Shown: in pieces, positions 37,901 through 47,800 of the stretch
How the letters are laid out: every line of letters starts with the position of its first letter
Position numbering within the stretch: the first letter of the stretch is position 1
From: Micromussa lordhowensis
Taxonomy: Eukaryota > Cnidaria > Anthozoa > Scleractinia > Lobophylliidae
Direction: 5' to 3'
DNA length: 64,000 nucleotides
Assembly: GCA_964020085.1 (NCBI GenBank)
Contig: OZ026600.1
Coordinates: 14,548,323 to 14,612,322, forward strand
Notes under the pieces: model-generated
What the model was told of the DNA's origin: nothing
Seen by the model: the letters and a program-made list of their open reading frames with translations, nothing else
The model's database searches: none
Position numbers and translations under genes: made by a program

Positions 37901-40212
37901 AGTGTTTACCAATAATTATTATTGGTAAACACTCTGTAAGGAAGCGCGCGCTAATAGCTGTACATGAGCTGCAGATCTCTATTTTTAAACAATAGTGTTT
38001 CTGTCGAGGAGCTATCGGCTGATAGTTGCCCCGCGGAAATTGATTTTCTTAAAACAAATATTTGCCCAAGAAGCCAAGGAAATGTCGACGGAAAAGGAAA
38101 ACATTTTTCTGCTTTTCTAACAAGGCAAAATCGCATTAGGGGAAACTGTCACGTGCATTTCACTGAAACAGACCTAATTTGTCATTGAAGATAACCTATT
38201 TTAATCATATTTCGGTGCTTCTTCTTGGCTTGATCAGCTCACTTCTTTGCATCGCCCTAGGCCCATTAACGGCTCAGCTGGGAAGACGAAAACTGGTTCC
38301 AAGAAAAGCTCGTGGTACAGTCCTGGAGATTCAGACATGGTATAATTTAAGTTTTGATGTGCCTCTTGCATCCTTTCTGTAGTCCTTTTGTTATTCATTT
38401 AATAATAAAAGTATTTATACACTTGACGTTTAACATTGCATTCTTAGCGCGGGAAAACGAAACCTAGTGTCTAGCACCTTATTGGTTATTCTGTTTTTGT
38501 TTTAGGAGCGAGAGACAGCAGTTAAAGTAGCCACAGTACCGTATCCTTGAATCTGGGTCCTCAACTCAAATCACATCAATTCTTTTCTGCCTTAGGTTAT
38601 CTATTCTTAATCGTGAGGTTCACTTGTGTATTGATATTCAATGTTGTTCTTGGTGAACTGTAGCAAAAACCAACGCTTTAAACTTACAGTAAAGTTTCAC
38701 AAAGGTCTTTCCTCAGGACTGCATTTTATTTTCATTGGCGAATGCATGGTATTTCACTGCAATGTGTGTTGCCTTACATTGCCTTGTGTGTCATGTGGGT
38801 TGTGTCAAATACCTTGCGTGTTGTGTTACATTGCCAAATGTGTTGTGTTGCGTTACCTCGCGTGTTGTGTTACATTGCCATGCATGTTTTGCTACATTGC
38901 AATGTGTCTTGTGTTACATTCCCGTGAATTGTGTGCTAATCGTTTTTCTCCTCTTGGCCTCTATCGAGTTTTGGGACACTTCTTGATTTCTAATTCTCTT
39001 TTGATTTGCAATGTCCCATGTAATTTCTTAAGGCGGGGGTAAACCCGAAAGCCGTATTTTGGCTGGGTATTATGTTTTTAATGCAAATATCTCGTTTACG
39101 TTTCAAGCAATCAAGAATCTCTATGCTCATCTCTGTTTTGGGTTGTTTTGTAAATTTTTTGGTGATTTTTAGGTATATTTGGAGAGAAATAGTTTTTCTC
39201 AAAGGATTAGTAAAATTGATGGAAATAGGAAATTTTGAAGATTTGTTGTTGTTTTAAAATTAGAGTTTGAAATTAAAAATTGGTACATACACTCCAAACA
39301 GTTGCCCAACAACCTGGGGTGCCATTGTGCGGTCGGGCAACTGTCTGGTGGTGTTCCATAACCCTTTTTTCCCTTTCAACCTCTCTTTAAACTTACCAAA
39401 ATTTCACTTAAATTCACCTTTACCCCCGCCTTAACGTATTTGCTAGCTATTCAAGTACACCAGAGAATAGTCGGACACACTCCAGAGGGTCAGAGAAGCG
39501 CCGTCATGTTACACCTTTACGAGGTCAGCTGGCTTGTTATTTCTACCTTACTATAGGAAATAACGGTGCACTTTATTAACGCGATTTTTAAAAAATCATT
39601 TAATGCATCTTGATTTCCGTCGATGCTAATTTAAATCACACTATTGTACATCACTGTTGTTTTACAGCACCTTTATTTCAATAACAAAACCTCATCTGCT
39701 CATAACTCCACTATCAATGCCTCGGAGTCACTATCTGACAGTTCTTCCTACAATAGCTAACTTCTTCAGTATTTCTTCTTAATATTAGGCGCACATTGTT
39801 TTTGAAAATTACGCATTAATTTGATGTATGTAACCCAACTTTTAGAAAATTCGCGTACATTACGCGAATTTTAATTTTTTTTGTTTGCCATATAATAAAA
39901 CATCTTATTAACCGAGCTTAGTCGGTCTGTATGGAGGAATCTTTGTATACCTCGGTCGTGTATACAGACCTCACTGCGTTCGGTCTGTACTCACAACCTC
40001 AGTCAAGATTCTCTCGTACAGACCTCCTGCTCGGTTAATAAGAGCTAAATAATAAGGTAACTTTTAGGACAGTGCAGTTGTCATAAATCCTAACATTTGT
40101 TTTTTTTCTTCAAGACATTGGGAACGAGTCTCTAAATCGGTCAGCGGAGATGATGGAAATTGATGCACGATTGAACGCACTTCAGAAGTTTATGAAAGAA
40201 AATATGCCGTGA
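28954..40212 (+). CDS. CCDC61: Coiled-coil domain-containing protein 61 (VFL3 homologue)
   Basis: Centriole and basal-body protein of the SAS-6/XRCC4 fold family; VFL3 in green algae, needed for basal-body anchoring and ciliary positioning. Exons: 28954-29143, 29340-29422, 31347-31519, 31925-32030, 32116-32162, 32327-32462, 32910-32990, 33580-33662, 34908-35047, 35800-35830, 35966-36016, 36433-36551, 37399-37528, 38261-38339, 38506-38540, 39447-39523, 40115-40212. All 17 join in frame to 552 residues (human about 512). Residues about 20-160 are the globular head (FRGIEYVVTLMI, RSQLHSKRYLIMTY, PLPLPYVGKPDP). Residues about 160-280 are coiled coil. The rest is Ser/Arg-rich low complexity ending in ALQKFMKEN. 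Oddities: intron 2 is GC-AG, and introns 10 and 15 carry U12-type signals. Poly(A) signals lie at 40424 and 40434. Confidence 0.92.
29608..30180 (+). pseudogene. Possible Harbinger-type transposase remnant
   Basis: An open frame runs through DEDITFNRVLNYFEGMIPLYFPDEFKS. A one-base shift then gives HFRMTRLAV, resembling the N-terminal YFPDDFRxHFRMTR stretch of HARBI1-like nucleases. The remainder has stops and no recognisable DDE residues. It lies within the GC-AG intron of CCDC61. It may be only a scrap, and the assignment is weak. Confidence 0.3.
30180..30960. repeat. Dispersed repeat with CCCCTAAGAGGTACCAA units
   Basis: Starts with a G-rich run followed by ACTCCCGTATAAAA. It contains two near-identical CCCCTAAGAGGTACCAA units (about 30249 and 30304), a doubled AATGTATCCT, and ends with CCCTAGGAAGTACCAAAT. 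A related ACTCCCATAT motif occurs at about 62249, so this is probably a dispersed family. Confidence 0.5.
31180..31290 (-). mobile_element. LINE 3' tail, minus strand
   Basis: Reverse-strand copy of the 3' end seen at 22110-22190: CCAAATTAGTAAGGGATT, CCTAGCTAGATGG, GACACTTTAATAAAGT, ending in a (TATC)n tail that appears as GATAGATAGATAGATAG on the plus strand. Confidence 0.6.
33959..34373. mobile_element. Foldback element with 9-bp target duplication (Mutator-like)
   Basis: Terminal inverted repeats of roughly 170-190 bases (both begin TAGCCTGTTCCAGGCTCTC). The arms contain GGAGGACTAAGGCGAGGAG and TGGTATAGCAGGAGCTGC, with a short middle. It is flanked by a perfect 9-base direct repeat CCTTGTTGC (33950-33958 and 34374-34382). 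Long inverted repeats with 9-base duplications are characteristic of Mutator-like elements. It sits in intron 8 of CCDC61. Confidence 0.8.
35831..35965 (+). other. CCDC61: U12-type intron 10 of CCDC61
   Basis: The 5' end reads GTATCCTTTT, the full U12 donor consensus. The 3' end has TTTCTTAATG close to the U12 branch consensus TTCCTTRAY, about 10 bases before the AAAAG acceptor. There is no long pyrimidine tract. The join (GC|A, phase 2) gives RFDPTAYVKEKQRKQKE, continuous with the family pattern. Confidence 0.8.
36974..37054. repeat. Near-perfect 81-base palindrome
   Basis: Arms ATAGTCCAGTTCTG...CTCTGTCACGCAACGCTACG and its reverse complement meet with no loop at CTACG|TAGCG. Only a few mismatches occur. 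It lies in CCDC61 intron 12 and is a likely minimal foldback element. Confidence 0.75.
37902..37942. repeat. Short perfect hairpin TTACAGAGTGTTTACCAATAA
   Basis: About 20-base arms (TTACAGAGTGTTTACCAATA and complement) with a turn at AATTATT. Immediately downstream, 37967-38056, lies a copy of the family A repeat (see 16849). Intron 13 of CCDC61. Confidence 0.6.
37967..38056 (+). repeat. Dispersed repeat family A, copy 2
   Basis: Matches 16849-16935: CAGATYTCTATTT, AAACAATAGTGTTTCTG, GCTATCGGCTGAT and TTGCCCCGC. Only the left half of the palindrome is present. Confidence 0.6.
38750..38930 (+). repeat. Degenerate tandem repeat, GTGTTGTGTTACATTGC units
   Basis: Roughly 20-25 base units containing TGTTACATTGCCATG or close variants recur six to eight times. 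All three frames are open across it, which explains long cysteine-rich spurious translations. Within the U12-type intron of CCDC61. Confidence 0.7.
39032..39430. mobile_element. TTAA-flanked inverted-repeat element, piggyBac-like
   Basis: Ends GGCGGGGGTAAA and TTTACCCCCGCC, both directly bordered by TTAA (39028-39031 and 39431-39434), the target duplication of piggyBac-type transposons. There is no transposase frame. A second copy lies at 41879-42264, also bordered by TTAA. Internal shared text includes TTGGCTGGGTATTA and TCAAGAATCTCT. Confidence 0.8.
39904..40042. repeat. Foldback palindrome, CTTATTAACCGAGC ends
   Basis: Outer arms CTTATTAACCGAGC and GCTCGGTTAATAAG are exact complements. 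Inner GTCGGTCTGTA and related segments also pair. It lies in the last intron of CCDC61, 73 bases before the final acceptor. Confidence 0.7.
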
Positions 40213-40423
40213 TGCCTTAGCACTTCACTTGTCACATCTAATAATTACATCCAGGATATCGAAAATGATAATTGCCCACGTATGTCACTTGTTGCCTAGG
40301 CAACCTACATGTATCACAACACTAGAAATATAGGAAATGATTCGAACCACTGATTTTCATTGTAAATAGATCATTTTGCTCCTTCGTAAAATTTTATGCT
40401 GTATTTTAGGTTATTTTATTTTA

Positions 40424-40439
40424 AATAAATGTAAATAAA
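40424..40439 (+). promoter_or_regulatory. CCDC61 poly(A) signals
   Basis: Two AATAAA hexamers (40424-40429 and 40434-40439), 212-227 bases after the CCDC61 stop codon. Confidence 0.6.
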
Positions 40440-40639
40440 TGTTTTAGAACCCAACTAGGAACTGAGGGCTGTCTTGCTCAGCGACTACTGAGGGACTTAA
40501 CTGACTGACGAGTACACGACGGCATCACATCATTAAAGCCCAAAAGGTAATCAGCCAGGAAGGCGAGCTCACGTGAAAATCTCAAATTAATTTATATAAA
40601 CTGCAGTTTGGTTGAAACTAATGCGCGCTCTCATTGGTT

Positions 40640-41690
40640 CCTTTGGGTGTGCCATCCTGTACAGTACTTCCCTTTTTTGTTCCGTTTTGGGTTCCGTTGT
40701 CAATTCCCTTTTGCGCCATTTTTTGCGTTTCCTTTATGATCTGTTTTACTTTTCTTCCCGTTCCATCATGAAGAAGTTGTTCCCTTTTGCGTTTCATCAG
40801 GTGTTCTTTTGGCATGCCATCTGCTTCTTCATTTTACATTCCATCTGGAGTTGTTCCCTTTTGTGCTTCATCTTGTGTTCCATATTGCGTTTCATGTAGT
40901 GTTTCATTGTGTGTTCCTTGTGGTGCTCTATCACGTCATAATCTGTTGTTCGACGTTTCGCTCTTTGTTGTTCCATTTAGCGTTCCATCTGCATTTTATT
41001 TTCCTCCGAAGAAATATTAATTTTTGGGAAAAACGCCATAAGGTACTCAACTAATGCGTAATGCTTTCGCTAGCATGTGCAAAACTCTAGTACTCAGATT
41101 TTAGTTCCGCCCTATTTTCCCTTTTGGGTTTTGTCGTCCATTAGATTTGTATTACGACGGTTGTTCGTTGCAGTGTTTTGTTGTGTTTTGTTGTCTTTTG
41201 TATTGCATTCCTCTTGTTTTTTTTTGTTCTTTTTTTGCTCGTTTTGTGATCCACTCTGCGTTCACATGTCTTCACTTCGTTCTGGGTCCTTCGTGCGTTC
41301 CATTTATTGTCCCCTTCTGAGAACATAAAATCCGTTTTTGTTTCCTTGTGTGTTCTGTTTTCTACTGTCTTGAGTTTCCTTTGCATCATCTTCTGCGTTC
41401 TCTTTTGTGTCATTTTTTTGTTCAACCTTGGTCTTCATTTTCCAGTCCGTTTCATCCCTTGTTTCCTTTTGAACTGGGATACCATTTGAATTCCCCTTTG
41501 GGATCTTTATTGCATCTCCTTTTAAGTTCCGTCTTAAGTTCCGTTTTACTTTCCGTCCTGCATCCCAGTTTGCACCCTCTTTTAAGTTCTCTCACTCCAT
41601 ACGTGTTCCACCCTTGCTCACTCCCAATAGATTTTTGTAGCCACCATAGCCTTTTCCCCTCGCAGAATACGAAAGGACAGAAACTTTGAT
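40640..41690. repeat. Degenerate minisatellite of TTCCxTTTTGxGTTCC type
   Basis: Pyrimidine-skewed stretch in which TTCC, GTTCCATC, CCCTTTTG and similar words recur at about 10-15 base spacing for a kilobase. It is open in several frames on both strands (Lys/Thr/Gln-rich on minus, Phe/Ser/Cys-rich on plus), which is a composition effect. I see no gene. Confidence 0.6.
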
Positions 41691-41878
41691 CAAGAGATAA
41701 TTGTAACATTGTATGTGTGCACCTGTGTATTTTCATTCAAAAATTACAATGGCTTGTTAAGACAGCCAACAATTTTACCGTGGCATTTTACATGGACCTT
41801 GGTTTATTTTAAATTCAATGAGACGTTTAAGCGGCAAACGTTGCATTTTTGCTTTTTATGCTAACATTTGTAACTTAA

Positions 41879-42264
41879 GGCGGGGGCAGTAACATGAAGG
41901 CCGTTTTTTTGGCTGGGTATTAGGGTTTTAACGCAAACATCTCGTTCACGTTTCGAGCAGTCAAGAATCTCTCTGCTCATCCCACATATCTACGTTTTGA
42001 ACAGTTTTGTAAATGTTTTGATGATTTTAGTAAAAATATTAGTAAAATTTATGGAAATAGGAAATTTTGAAGATTTGATGTTGTTTTAAAATTAAAATTT
42101 GAAGTTAAAAAATGGTAGACGTACAACAAACAGTTGTCCACCAGCCTGGGTGTCCTTTCGGGGGCGTTCAACTGTCTGGTGGTGTCCCAAAACCATTTTT
42201 CCTTTTAATCCATCTTTAAACTTCCTAAAATTTCACTTCAATTCATTTTAACGCCCCCTATGGC
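41879..42264. mobile_element. Second copy of the TTAA-flanked element
   Basis: Starts GGCGGGGGCAG after TTAA (41875-41878) and ends near CGCCCCCTATGGC before TTAA (42265-42268). It shares TTTGGCTGGGTATTA, TCTCGTTCACGTTTCGAGC and a GAAATAGGAAATTTTGAAG stretch with 39032-39430. The right end is decayed. Confidence 0.7.
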
Positions 42265-42346
42265 TTAATACTTTTTATTTTCTCGCAAAAGGTGTGTAAC
42301 ATGGATTCCTGTTTTCATGATAATAATACACACGAAAAAATTAATC

Positions 42347-42379
<33 letters not shown>

Positions 42380-42606
42380 TGTAACACCAGTGCAAAACGT
42401 GTAACACCAGTGCAAATTACACATCGTAATTCTGGATAATGATTGGCAGAAAGATAATGAGAAATTTTGTAGGCCAATGATATCATGTAAAGCAGTGACA
42501 AACATTTTGTACGGAAACTCTGACAACGTTTTCAGTTCTCGAATGCAAAAATACATCTTCCGGCAATTTTTCTGCGCGAATTTTTTATGTTTGTATTATT
42601 AATAAG

Positions 42607-42770
42607 TAATCATACGGTTTTTCTCGTTCAATTTGAAATTAATTTGCACTTGTGAGTTTTTCAAAGAGTTGAAATTGCACTCGCCGAAGCGGCTCGCGTG
42701 CAATTTCAGCTTTTTGAAAAACTCACTCGTGCAAATTAATTCCAAATTGAACTCGAAACCGTATGATTAC
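42607..42770. repeat. Foldback palindrome, GTAATCATACGG ends
   Basis: Arms of about 75 bases (GTAATCATACGGTTT, TTCAATTTG, TTAATTTGCAC.TGTGAGTTTTTCAAA) pair with the right half, turning at CCGAAGCGGCTCG. Non-coding, in the convergent spacer. Confidence 0.7.
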
Positions 42771-43068
42771 CTATACAAACACAAGGAAGATGTACTTGTT
42801 TCTCTTCATTAACAAACAAGAACAAATTTAGTTATCAAATAATCACGAAAAGCACGTTCTCATTGATCGTAGCATGTTTGGTTTTGAAAATATGATTTAT
42901 GCACATCAATATCAATTAACACTGATAAGAGGCGTTTCCACAAGTTTCGGCTGCAACGATAATTTAAAATTTGATAATTTGTAAAGTTAAAGTTTTGGCT
43001 GAATATGAACTTGTTGGGTTCTTACCATTAAAGGAAGAGATACACAAGCCGGTATAGAGAAGATATGT

Positions 43069-43246
43069 ACACAAATAAAGAAGCCTCGACTGTGCTCTGT
43101 TCTGTTGTAACGCACGCAGGAGGCGGTAGAGCACAAACGAAAACACGAGACGTAGTCGAGTGTTTCTCCCCTCTTCTTGAGTGCTCTACTGCTTCCTACG
43201 TGCTCTGCAACAGAACAGAGCAGGGTCGAAGCTTCTTTATTTGTGT
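43069..43246. repeat. Foldback palindrome, ACACAAATAAAGAAGC ends
   Basis: Arms ACACAAATAAAGAAGC and GAAGCTTCTTTATTTGTGT plus inner CTGTGCTCTGTTCTGTTG and CAACAGAACAGAGCA are complementary. Open frames on both strands over it (NKEASTVLCSV twice) are the two arms translated. Confidence 0.7.
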
Positions 43247-43259
43247 TATTATTATAAAG

Positions 43260-44804
43260 AACCAATAATTAATTAGTTGATTAATTAATCGATATTGATT
43301 AATTAAACAAATATTAAAGTAAAACGTAAGCGGGCTAGGAGTTTAGCGGACGGCAGCTCCCCAAAACATGTCAATAGTGCACTCTACACTAAGAGCCACC
43401 TCCATAGGCTCAATTTATCATGAGGGAATGCCCACCCCGCATACATTGGCAAGTCCGGGGGCCCATAGTTTCATGAATCTTATGAAACTTCACATACTTG
43501 CTAAATTTGGCATGATAAATCGGTGAGGTTTATTTTTGTTTGCAATGGAAAAATCGGGAGAAAGTGACATCGTCAAAAAGGCGCAACGAAAACTAGAATG
43601 AACTTTCAAGGTGTCCGCCACTGGGAGTTGCCTGCTTATTAGCACAGCTACTGAAAATAGGGACAAGGACACGATATTGCAGCTGGGATTGAAACAAGCT
43701 TCATTCAAAGATGATTTTATTCAATGCAAAACAAATATACATATAATACAAATGCTGTTGTGTTGAATGCAGATCAGAAATATTCCGCCAATCTTGGGTC
43801 GGTCCTGAGTTTTTGTTCCAGTTGAACGTACTTTTGTGGAGCCAGCTCCTTGTGTCTAAAGTAAAAAAAAGTTCTCTTTACACTGCATGCAGATATAAAA
43901 AAAAATTACTAAATGTCGATTTGGTAATATTCCCCTGTAATATGTGCATCACATCTGAAGTTGTAAGACTTAAAAAGACTTTTTGGCGCAATCTCTTCCG
44001 GCAAAATACGCCAGAAGAGATTGCGCTGAAAAAACGTGAAAAAAGTATTGCTGGCTAATGTGCCTGAGAAAATATTTATTTCAAACAATAAAGGTCTGAC
44101 CAGGATTAAGCAGAATTTAATACCAGATGGCATTTCACAGTCAGTCGATATGTAAAAAAATAGATTTTTTTCTCTGTTTGGAACACTTATTCAAAAGTGT
44201 TTTTCAGCCTGTCCTGTGAGTCAGACACCGCATGTGTGCAACTTTATATCACATGGATTATACAGCAGTAGGTTGCACGGGTACTTTACGAGTAAATGCG
44301 ACAAATGAGTTACATATTTATCTCCAAACAACTACACTGCTGTGCAATACAATAGGTCCACACAAGGGCCGATATTCTCCTAGTACGGTCCCAAGCAAGC
44401 TTGGTTAATAAGTGATTATTTACACGACTGGAAATCTGTAGAAAAAAACGCTACGATCACAGACTGGAAAAACATCGCCAACTTCAAGAGCGCAATTCTG
44501 ATTTGAAGCCGACAAGGCGTACACTCACGTCACGCCTGATGTTCAACAAGACAAGAGAAAGAAAATCGGGAGTAAAAAAGAGGAATCTTTTATGTGAAAG
44601 CAAGTTTTTCAGAAACCTAATCCATAAACTTAAAACTACACAAAAACTTCAAGAGTAATCGTGCAGGATCATTCGGGAGAGTGCCGGGTCTTAGAGAATA
44701 TTGGATCGGCAATGGTTGAATTTAGTTATTGGCCCTCCGAACGGTCTTAGTCGTGTAATAGTGTATTTCCTTACAGACCTGTATTGACATGATCATGACT
44801 TCTA
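43260..44804. other. Convergent spacer between CCDC61 and DRC7
   Basis: No exon supported. It contains a short hairpin at about 43984-44035 (GGCGCAATCTCTTC and complement). A reverse-strand AATAAA near 44078 could end DRC7 transcripts but is over 700 bases from the stop. Confidence 0.4.
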
Positions 44805-47800
44805 TCAATACCTGTTAAGGCGTTGTTCAAGGATGTGGATTCTAAACATGGCTTCGCTGCAGTAGTTAAGGTATTCTTCTTCGTCTTCTTTTGTCATGGA
44901 CACTTGATTCTGTTGATACCAACTTTGTTTGCGTTGTAATTCTTGTGTTTCCTGTCAAAATTCATGACAATGAAGTGAGAAACCTGTTTCCTTTCTAGGA
45001 GGAAATCCGTCTACATTAACAGGCATTGCCTTGACGCCTAATAAATCGATACTGATACTCTTCCTCTTATCAAATTCCACGTTTCCAATCTAAAGTTGTA
45101 GTTCTTCTTCCCTAAAACCATTGCTTGAATTTTTTTAGGGTTAGCCTATAGACCATTTAAGGCACACCAATCAAGATGGTGCCGCAGGATCTTTGTCAGA
45201 ATCGTAAATTTGCTGATCAGCTGTGAAGATATTTAATTTGGCTTGCTTTATGAAAAAAAGTGGACCCAGAACGCTTCCTTGGGGAACCCCTCTTGAAAGG
45301 GCATTCCAAGGTGAATAAACATCACCAACTTTTACTCGCTGTTGCCTCCCATGCAGTTAGTCCCTGAGTAGAGAGCAGGCTTGCCTGTTAAGACAATAAG
45401 CTTTGAGTTTGTGTGGTAAACTATCAAGAGCCTTCGAGAGATCTATTGATATTACTGCTGCCATAAGATCCTTTTCCAAGAAGTCTTTCCAGTCTTCAGC
45501 AAGACGTAGCAATGCTGTCTGACAACTGAAGTGTTTACGATATGCAGACAAGTTATCAGCAAGAATCTCACTGAAATGTGAATTTAACTGAGTAGCAAGT
45601 AATTTTTCAAACATATTGTTGATTGCTGGTAATATAGATATTGGTCTGTAGTTAATTTTCTTTTTTTCAGAAACTGGAATGCAAGCTAAATTCTGATCTC
45701 GCCAGTGTTTCTCGTTGGTTTAATGCTAATTTGCTCACACTTAACACCTCAAAATGCAAATTTATGGTTTTTGGAAGTACAAGAAAACTGAACAAAATTA
45801 AATTAGTGAAAATTCAAGTTGGGGAAACTGCCTTAGAAACTTTAAAATATCTAGCTTCTGGTTATACTCAATGAGAGCCTTACATGGCATGATTATATTG
45901 ATACAATTGCCAAGAAAATTAACCAAAGGATTGGAGTAATTATGACCTTTATCAGCTAAGTTTATGTAACTCTATATTATAGCTTAATTGTTCCTTTATA
46001 TTGTTTGGGGGGACAAGAATAACAACACTTTAATGACACATCTACAATCCTTACAGAATAAGGTGGTTAATTTAATTATTCTCAATAAACACGTAGCTCA
46101 GGTACTGACGCTTTAAATACCTTACAAATCAAGCCTTGAAGTAGCAGGAGAAAGTACCATCGATTAGTATCTGTATTCAAATGCTTAAATGGTGAGGTTA
46201 ATTCTAATTTTTCAGTCAAAGCTTCAAGCTCCCATCACGTAATATGGACAATTTTCATTTACCCAAGGTACGCAAACAGAGATTTGTTTATCATGCCACA
46301 AAAGAATTTTAATGACTTAGAACCTAGTATTAGAGAAGTGAAATCGTCACATATTTTTAAAACTAATCTTAAGACCCTTATATAGTTCCAAATTTCTTTG
46401 CTGTGTTATTGTAATTTAATTTATTTTAGGGCCCTACTGAAAACTGCCTTGGCGAGTTGAGTTCCCTGGTTAAATAATTATTATTATTAAATCATCATTA
46501 TTAAACATGGTGTTACTTTTTCCAACTGTTCGGATAGCATCCCTGAATAATAGTCACTCGAATTAAAACGTAAGGATACAAAGATATACGAATGGTCCTT
46601 TTCAAAACATTCAGTTTCCTTCACGTTTTTGAAAACAGTTTCGCGGATTTATTAACCTAAAACTTCCATTCCGCCTACATAGATAAACGTGGCCCAGTGA
46701 GGAGATATTCTCCAAATATTATACACACCTTCTCAAATCTAGCCTGAATAAGGTTTGCCTTGTCAATAAGACGGTGCTTAAGATCTTGAAGACACTCTTC
46801 TTTCAGTTTGTAAGCTTCCTGTCGACTGATGTGTGGAGGATCACCAATTTGTGCCAGGAATGGCGCCAAGTAATCAAGCTCCAATTCATGTTTCTTCATT
46901 GCCTCCTCTGCTGCTTTGCGCTCCTAGTGTGAACACACCAGAAGAAAACTCAATTCTCATAAGGCTAGCTAATTAACAACGATACTACCGGTATTTGATG
47001 AGAAAAATTACCAATCTAGTTTCCAGCAAGTCTGGTTTCTCTTTAGGGACTGTTAACAAAGTATAACGCACTTGTCAATTGAGTGTCGTAAAACTAAAAG
47101 CAAAGTTATAACTCTGGTCAATCACAAGAGACACGAAACAATCCAGTTTGCCAATCAAAACTCAAAATGTGTAGACAAGGGGAAGCGTCAGAGAATATGT
47201 GTGAGTGAGTCACTATATTAGGAGAATTAGGTTGAGTTTAACTTCTACTTGGATGACAAAGTGAGGCGATTTTTTTAAGCCAATCGCTTGGCGAACTAAA
47301 GCAGATGTGAATGACTTTTGGCACTCCAGTGAAACATGTGTTTATTTTTGAAATGAAAATGGATGGTTGGCCAAATGGAGCAAAATTCCTCGTCGTGCGG
47401 CCTCTGGCAGCGTTTTCAAGACCTCAGTCACAGTTTTTCACTTTACGGACCATCCAGCCGGCAAATGATATATATATAAATGTGAATGAATACAAACTTT
47501 GTGGATTTCGCACCATTTCGCCAACCATAAAAGGGAGACTGGGAATATTTATCCGGTCTTTTATCGTCAAACCTTGGTTGAAAAGGTTGAAAATCATGTT
47601 TTTGTATTAGACAGTGTATTCCAGTTCAAAATTTCTCAGTTGCTTCATGTCATGCTTCTTGTAAGGACACGTTTTAAAACATGTGACAAATAAACAGAAA
47701 CAGCCCTGGTTGCTGTTAAGATATAAGTTTGGTCTTGGTCGTGGCTATCAGCCAGCCAGAACCTTTTTTAGGGTAATAAAGATGCCAACAGTTTCTGTCC

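Larger units (their letters stand above)
38541..39446 (+). other. CCDC61: U12-type intron 15 of CCDC61 carrying an inserted element
   Basis: The donor is GTATCCTTG, the U12 consensus. The 3' end reads CGCCTTAACG followed 11 bases later by GCTAG, with the branch consensus CCTTAAC. The join CC|C, phase 2, gives TVPYSSTPEN in frame. A 399-base TTAA-flanked element (39032-39430) ends exactly at the branch TTAA. Also inside is a degenerate tandem repeat (38750-38930). Confidence 0.8.

Noticed and set aside
38641..39042. 133-residue Cys/Leu-rich frame
   Set aside because: It is a TGTTACATTGC tandem repeat inside a CCDC61 intron, open in all three forward frames.
40612..41736. Overlapping open frames on both strands after CCDC61
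   Set aside because: Open in many frames because of skewed, degenerate repeat composition; no splice sites, motifs or single favoured frame.
44990..46500. A single LINE inserted with 5' inversion (twin priming)
   Set aside because: The minus-strand piece continues into post-RT sequence (NPKKIQAMVLGKK, DLLGVKAMPVNVD), overlapping in content with the plus-strand piece, so they are likely two elements.
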